This document shows positions 6,217-9,973 of a stretch of DNA of 9,973 nt, in pieces (positions within the stretch are counted from its first letter, which is position 1; the number at the start of each line of letters is the position of its first letter). This DNA is from Synechococcaceae cyanobacterium RL_1_2. GTDB taxonomy: Bacteria > Cyanobacteriota > Cyanobacteriia > Cyanobacteriales > JAAUPO01. The notes below the pieces were generated by a model. It was not told where the DNA came from and ran no database searches. It saw only the letters and a list, made by a program, of their open reading frames with translations. The translations under genes and the position numbers were made by a program. Location of the stretch: NCBI GenBank assembly GCA_012033095.1, contig JAAUPO010000041.1, forward strand, positions 1 to 9,973. The letters are read 5' to 3'.

Positions 6217-8843
6217 ATGGATAAAAAATCAACTATTTATCAACTCCTGGAAGCTCAAAATCTGGACAATACTGATAAATCTTGTTTGGTTGATCTTGAG
6301 GATCGATCGCTAAGTTACGGCGATTTATTTAACCAAATTAATTACATCATCAGGCAGTTACAAGGGCTAGGACTGACCAAAGAAGATAAAATCGCGATCG
6401 CGTTACCCAATGGGGTCAATATGGCTGTGGCCTTTTTAGGGGTAGCTAGTACAGGGATCTGTTGTCCCCTCAATCCCCATTATCGGGGCCCAGAATTTGA
6501 ATTTTATCTATCGGACTTAAACGCCAAAGCCTTAATTACCCAAGACGGGATAGCTCCAGTGGCGATCGCGATCGCAGAAAACTACAGATCCAAGTTATCA
6601 AACTTAACCCCAGCCCCCACCAACCAGGAATTTTCACCCTAGAAGGAACTCAAAAGACCCCCCCAACACCAGCACGCTCTAACCCCAAGGAACAAGAAAA
6701 ACCATCCCCGGCAGATATTGCCTTGATTTTGCATACTTCCGGCACCACTTCTCGCCCCAAACAAGTACCCCTCACCCAGCTTAACCTCTGCACTTCGGCC
6801 CATAACATCAGTAAGTTTTTGGAATTAAACGCCCTAGATAGATGTCTTAATCTCATGCCCATGTTCCATGTCCATGGGTTAGTGATTACTTTACTATCTT
6901 CTCTGGTAGTGGCAGCGGAAGTAGTCTGCATTCAAGAATTCAAAATTAATCAATTTTGGTTGTGGCTAGATCAATTCCAGCCCACCTGGTATAGCGGTGT
7001 TTCTACCCTTCATCTCAGTATTTTACAGGCCGCGCCAAAACATTTAGACGTGATCCAAAACCATCGTTTACGTTTTATTCGCACCTCCTCGGCCCCCATT
7101 CCCCCCCAAGCAATCCTGGATTTAGAGGCCCTATTTAAAGTACCAGTAATTCAAGGGTACGGCATGACGGAGGCCTCACCCCAGATGGCCATTAATCCCC
7201 TCCCCCCAGGCCAAAGAAAACCGGAGTCAGTGGGAATCGCCTGTGGAGTGAAGATCAGCATTTTAGATGAGCACCATCGGTTTTTATCCCCCTATGAAGT
7301 CGGGGAAGTGGTAATCAGCAATGTTCATTTTGATGGTTATTTAGGAGATCCGGCCATCACCGAGGCTGCTTTTTATGAGGGTTGGTTTCGCACTGGGGAT
7401 TTAGGTTATTTAGATGAAGATGGTTACCTATTTTTGAAAGGCCGTAAAAAGGAAATTATCAATCGAGGGGGAGAAAAAATTATGCCCCTCGAAGTGGATT
7501 ATGTGGCCCTTAAGTTGCCAGAAATCTATCAGGCGGTGACCTTTGCGGTTCCCCATCCAGTGCTAGGGGAAGATGCAGTAATGGCAGTGGTTTTACAGGA
7601 AGGTAAAACTATTTCGCCCCAAGCGATCAGGGCTTTTTTATTCCAAAATTTAGTAGATTTTAAAGTGCCTACCCGGGTGATCATCGTCAATGAAATTCCT
7701 AAAGGAGCCACTAAAAAGCTCCAACGTATTGGTTTAGCGGAGAAATTAGCGGCCCAACTCCAGGTTTCAGCCGTAGCTCCTACCACGGCGATCGAGACTA
7801 CATTAGCGACCCTCTGGCAACAGGTTTTAGACCTGACCACGGTGGGGATTAATGATAATTTCTTTGGGTTAGGGGGGTATTCCCTGTTAGCGGCGGATCT
7901 AGTGGCCTTGATCGAAGAAGAGTTTGGCCTGAGTTTAGGCATCGGGATCATTTTTGAGTACCCCACGATCGCGGAATTAGCGGCGGTGTTGGACTCAGCG
8001 AAAACGTGGAATTAAAACAGGCCGATTCTTTAATTCCGATTCAGGCCCAGGGCGATCGGCCCATTTTATTTGGGGTACATCACATTTACTTCAAAGATTT
8101 AGCAGAAAATTTAGGGCCCGATCAACCAATTTATGCGTTGCGTTATGGCATTGGGGGAACCCCTCGATACGGTGATTGAGTTACCCCCCATTAAGGAATT
8201 GGCTCACCATTACATTGAACAAATGAAAAGCCTACAACCAGAAGGGCCCTATTATCTGATGGGGTTATCCTTTGGGGGCATCGTTGCCTATGAAATGGCC
8301 CAACAATTGTTAGCCCAGGGCCAACAGGTCGGGATTTTAGCTTTATTTGATAGCCATATCATCCCCGATTATTTAAGCCCACGGCCATGGCCACAACGAA
8401 TTAAAATCCTGGGCCAACTGGGATTCAAGGAACTATGGCAACGATTGCTTTCAAAATTAGAACGTTGGAATAGTCAACAAATGGTTAAACAACTGACCAC
8501 CGATCAAACTTCAAATCTTGCCTATTCCCCCCATATCCATAATGCAGAGGTTAATTGTCAATTGATTGATCAGTATCAGCCCCAGTCCTATCCAGAAGAA
8601 GTAATTTTATTTCAAGCCCAGGATGATATTTATGTTAATCACATCACCAGATTGGCGGCGACGGAATGGCCGGCCTATGCCAAAAAGCTTAAGGTCTATG
8701 AAATCTCCGGTAACCATACAGGGATTTTGGTTGAGCCGAATGTGCAACACCTAGCGGCCTATTTAAAAGTGGAGATTGATCAAACCCTGGCGGCGCAAAC
8801 CCAGCAAGAAAACTCTACTGAGTTTATTACCCAGCGATCGTAA
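6217..8843 (+). pseudogene. Single-module synthetase: adenylation - carrier - thioesterase, three frameshifts
   Basis: Read through three one-base corrections, this is one protein of 875 residues. The lesions are a missing A in the A4 run 6578-6581 (giving AEKLQIQVIKL), a missing A in 8001-8004 (giving LDSAKNVELKQADSLIPIQ), and an extra G in 8153-8157 (giving YALRYGIGEPLDTVIEL). Residues 1-510 form an acyl-adenylating domain. Its P-loop HTSGTTSRPKQ is at 173-183, GYGMTE at 314-319, the TGD aspartate at 395 and the catalytic lysine at 501 (PKGATKKLQR). YRGPEFEFYLSDLNAKAL and LPLFHVHG-like MPMFHVHGL closely resemble the AAE3/Pcs60 oxalyl-CoA synthetase group. A carrier domain follows with the phosphopantetheine Ser556 in FFGLGGYSLL. 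The C-terminus is a type I thioesterase with GLSFGG Ser685, Asp712 and His834. It should adenylate a carboxylic acid, load it on its own carrier and release it; the substrate is unknown. There is no condensation or ketosynthase domain. As read, no full-length product is made; whether the gene is truly dead or the indels are errors is open. The first ATG at 6217 is used, with no clear ribosome binding site. Confidence 0.85.
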
Positions 8844-8892
8844 ACAACAACAAGTTTGATCAAGCAGTTTTATCAAGTTTTATCTTGCCAAT

Positions 8893-8919
8893 CCCCTGTG
8901 AAGATGCCCTTACAAGGGG
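8893..8919 (+). terminator. Possible terminator hairpin after the synthetase
   Basis: CCCCTGTG (8893-8900) pairs with TACAAGGGG (8911-8919) with one bulge and a wobble, giving a GC-rich stem of about eight pairs 50 bp past the synthetase stop. A short run of four Ts follows only about eight bases later, so it is not a textbook intrinsic terminator. Confidence 0.35.
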
Positions 8920-8988
8920 AGTATGCGTTTTCCCTGGGGAAATTAAGGCAGAAAATTGGATCGCCGGAAATTAACATAAAATAAAGGG

Positions 8989-9016
8989 CTGTAGATTTTT
9001 AGATTTTTATCTACAG
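8989..9016 (+). promoter_or_regulatory. Perfect stem-loop in the rbgA leader
   Basis: CTGTAGAT (8989-8996) and ATCTACAG (9009-9016) are perfect inverted repeats around a 12-base T-rich loop that itself contains the near-repeat TAGATTTTT. The structure ends 36 bp before the chosen rbgA start. A weak promoter-like pair, TTGGAT at 8956 and TAAAAT at 8977 with a short 15-bp spacer, would place transcription start near the base of the stem. If so, the mRNA would carry a 5'-terminal hairpin. Function is inferred only from position. Confidence 0.45.
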
Positions 9017-9052
9017 ATGTTCTTGATCCTGATCCTTCACCCTTCTAAGATT

Positions 9053-9880
9053 ATGCCCACAATTCAATGGTACCCTGGCCACATTGCTAAAGCTGAACGT
9101 CAGTTAAAGCAACAACTGAGCAAAGTGGATGTGGTATTGGAGGTAATTGATGCCCGCATACCCATTTCCTCCCAACACCCTCAAGTACCGGGGTGGATTG
9201 GGGAAAAACCAAAAATGATTATCCTGAACCGCATGGACATGGTTTCTGAAGGGGTAATGCAGGGATGGTTAGAGCACTTTAAGGGAAAGGGGGAACAGGC
9301 TTATTTCACTAACGCCCGTCAGGGTCAAGGGGTAAAAGCGATCGTGCGCCATGCCCAAAAATTGAGCGATCAGGTCAATGCAAAACGGAAACGTAAAGGA
9401 ATGTTACCCCGACCAGTGCGGGCGGTGGTGATCGGTTTTCCCAATGTGGGTAAATCGGCTTTGATTAATCGTTTGGTGGGGAAAAAAGTGGTTAAAAGTG
9501 CTCGAAAAGCTGGGGTTACTCGCCATCTGCAATGGGTTAAAATTTCCGACGCGATCGAGTTATTGGATGCACCGGGGATTATTCCTTGGAAGTTGGAGGA
9601 TCAAACCAGCGCAATTAAATTAGCGATCTGTGAAGATATTGGGGAAGCGTCCTACGAAAATCAATTTATTGCTGAATCCTTAATTGATCTGTTAAAAGCA
9701 TTGGGCCATGGGGAAGTGTTACGCGATCGCTATAATTTAGATCCCCGCGATCGTACCGGGGAAGCCTATGTGTATGAATTGGGTCAAACCCTGGGGGACC
9801 CAGAGCGGGCAGCGTGTCAATTATTAAACGATTTTCGTAAAGGCGTAATGGGGCCCCTGGCGTTGGAATTACCAGTTTGA
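9053..9880 (+). CDS. ylqF: Ribosome biogenesis GTPase RbgA/YlqF
   Basis: This is a cytoplasmic, circularly permuted GTPase that assists late assembly of the large ribosomal subunit. The 275-residue protein begins MPTIQWYPGHIAKAERQL, the standard family N-terminus. For this reason I chose ATG 9053 over the upstream in-frame ATG at 9017, which adds 12 non-conserved residues and abuts a leader hairpin. The motifs come in permuted order: G4 NRMD at 59-62 (Arg where Lys is usual), a G5-like TNARQG at 87-92, the P-loop GFPNVGKS at 128-135, a G2 threonine at 157 in GVTRHLQW, and G3 DAPG at 172-175. A C-terminal helical domain follows. The length is normal and the frame intact. It is probably transcribed separately from the broken synthetase, 209 bp upstream. 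Confidence 0.95.
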   Translation: MPTIQWYPGHIAKAERQLKQQLSKVDVVLEVIDARIPISSQHPQVPGWIGEKPKMIILNRMDMVSEGVMQGWLEHFKGKGEQAYFTNARQGQGVKAIVRHAQKLSDQVNAKRKRKGMLPRPVRAVVIGFPNVGKSALINRLVGKKVVKSARKAGVTRHLQWVKISDAIELLDAPGIIPWKLEDQTSAIKLAICEDIGEASYENQFIAESLIDLLKALGHGEVLRDRYNLDPRDRTGEAYVYELGQTLGDPERAACQLLNDFRKGVMGPLALELPV

Positions 9881-9927
9881 TCGAGTTTGATCCTGGTTCC
9901 GCTTAGTAACCTAAATTTAATAATTAT

Positions 9928-9973
9928 AGGACTTACGCACAAACCCCCTAAATCCCCCAACTTTGAGGGACTT
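9928..9973. repeat. Partial copy of the CAGGACTTACGCA inverted-repeat family
   Basis: The last 46 bases start AGGACTTACGCACAAA and continue into CCCCCTAAATCCCCCAA, then TTTGAGGGACTT. This matches the reverse complement of the right half of the 331-544 element with only a few differences. The element is cut by the window end, so its right end and target duplication cannot be seen. It begins about 47 bp past the rbgA stop. Confidence 0.7.

Noticed and set aside
9017..9052. Upstream ATG of rbgA
   Set aside because: It adds 12 residues (MFLILILHPSKI) not typical of the family, directly behind a hairpin; MPTIQWYPGH is the standard N-terminus.

Overview
The window comes from a cyanobacterial chromosome. 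The octamer GCGATCGC (HIP1) occurs about ten times, mostly inside genes. It also encodes an NDH-1 NdhD subunit of the cyanobacterial CO2-uptake type, a DICT-domain sensor kinase and a DUF4149 membrane protein of a kind common in cyanobacteria. Genes are spaced by AT-rich intergenic regions of up to about 550 bp loaded with small inverted-repeat elements. I saw no transposase, phage gene, CRISPR array, tRNA or rRNA.

Layout. (1) 1-173, minus strand: the start of a small unrecognised protein that probably runs off the left edge. (2) 174-677: no gene, but a stack of repeats. A 214-bp element with perfect 13-bp terminal inverted repeats carries a 92-bp MITE-like insertion, and a diverged relative of that MITE follows just before the kinase stop. 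(3) 678-2626, minus: a DICT-GAF-HisKA-HATPase histidine kinase split by a -1 shift at an A6 run. (4) 3105-3626, plus: a DUF4149 membrane protein. (5) 3627-4174: a convergent intergenic region made largely of repeats, including a second MITE copy (95 bp, perfect 8-bp target duplication), again nested in another inverted-repeat element. (6) 4175-5692, minus: ndhD, with no ndhF or cup partner beside it. (7) 6217-8843, plus: a single-module adenylation-carrier-thioesterase synthetase whose adenylation domain resembles the AAE3/Pcs60 oxalyl-CoA synthetase group; it is broken into pieces by three single-base homopolymer indels. (8) 9053-9880, plus: the ribosome-assembly GTPase RbgA/YlqF. (9) 9928-9973: the edge of another copy of the inverted-repeat family seen at 331-544.

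The genes do not form one pathway. Each appears to be its own transcription unit, and strand changes separate most of them. Two themes deserve attention. The first is a MITE family with three recognisable copies, the two best preserved each nested in a different small element. The second is that every reading-frame break (four well supported, one possible) is a single-base change in a homopolymer, with no internal nonsense mutation. That pattern fits sequencing error or slippage at least as well as gene decay.
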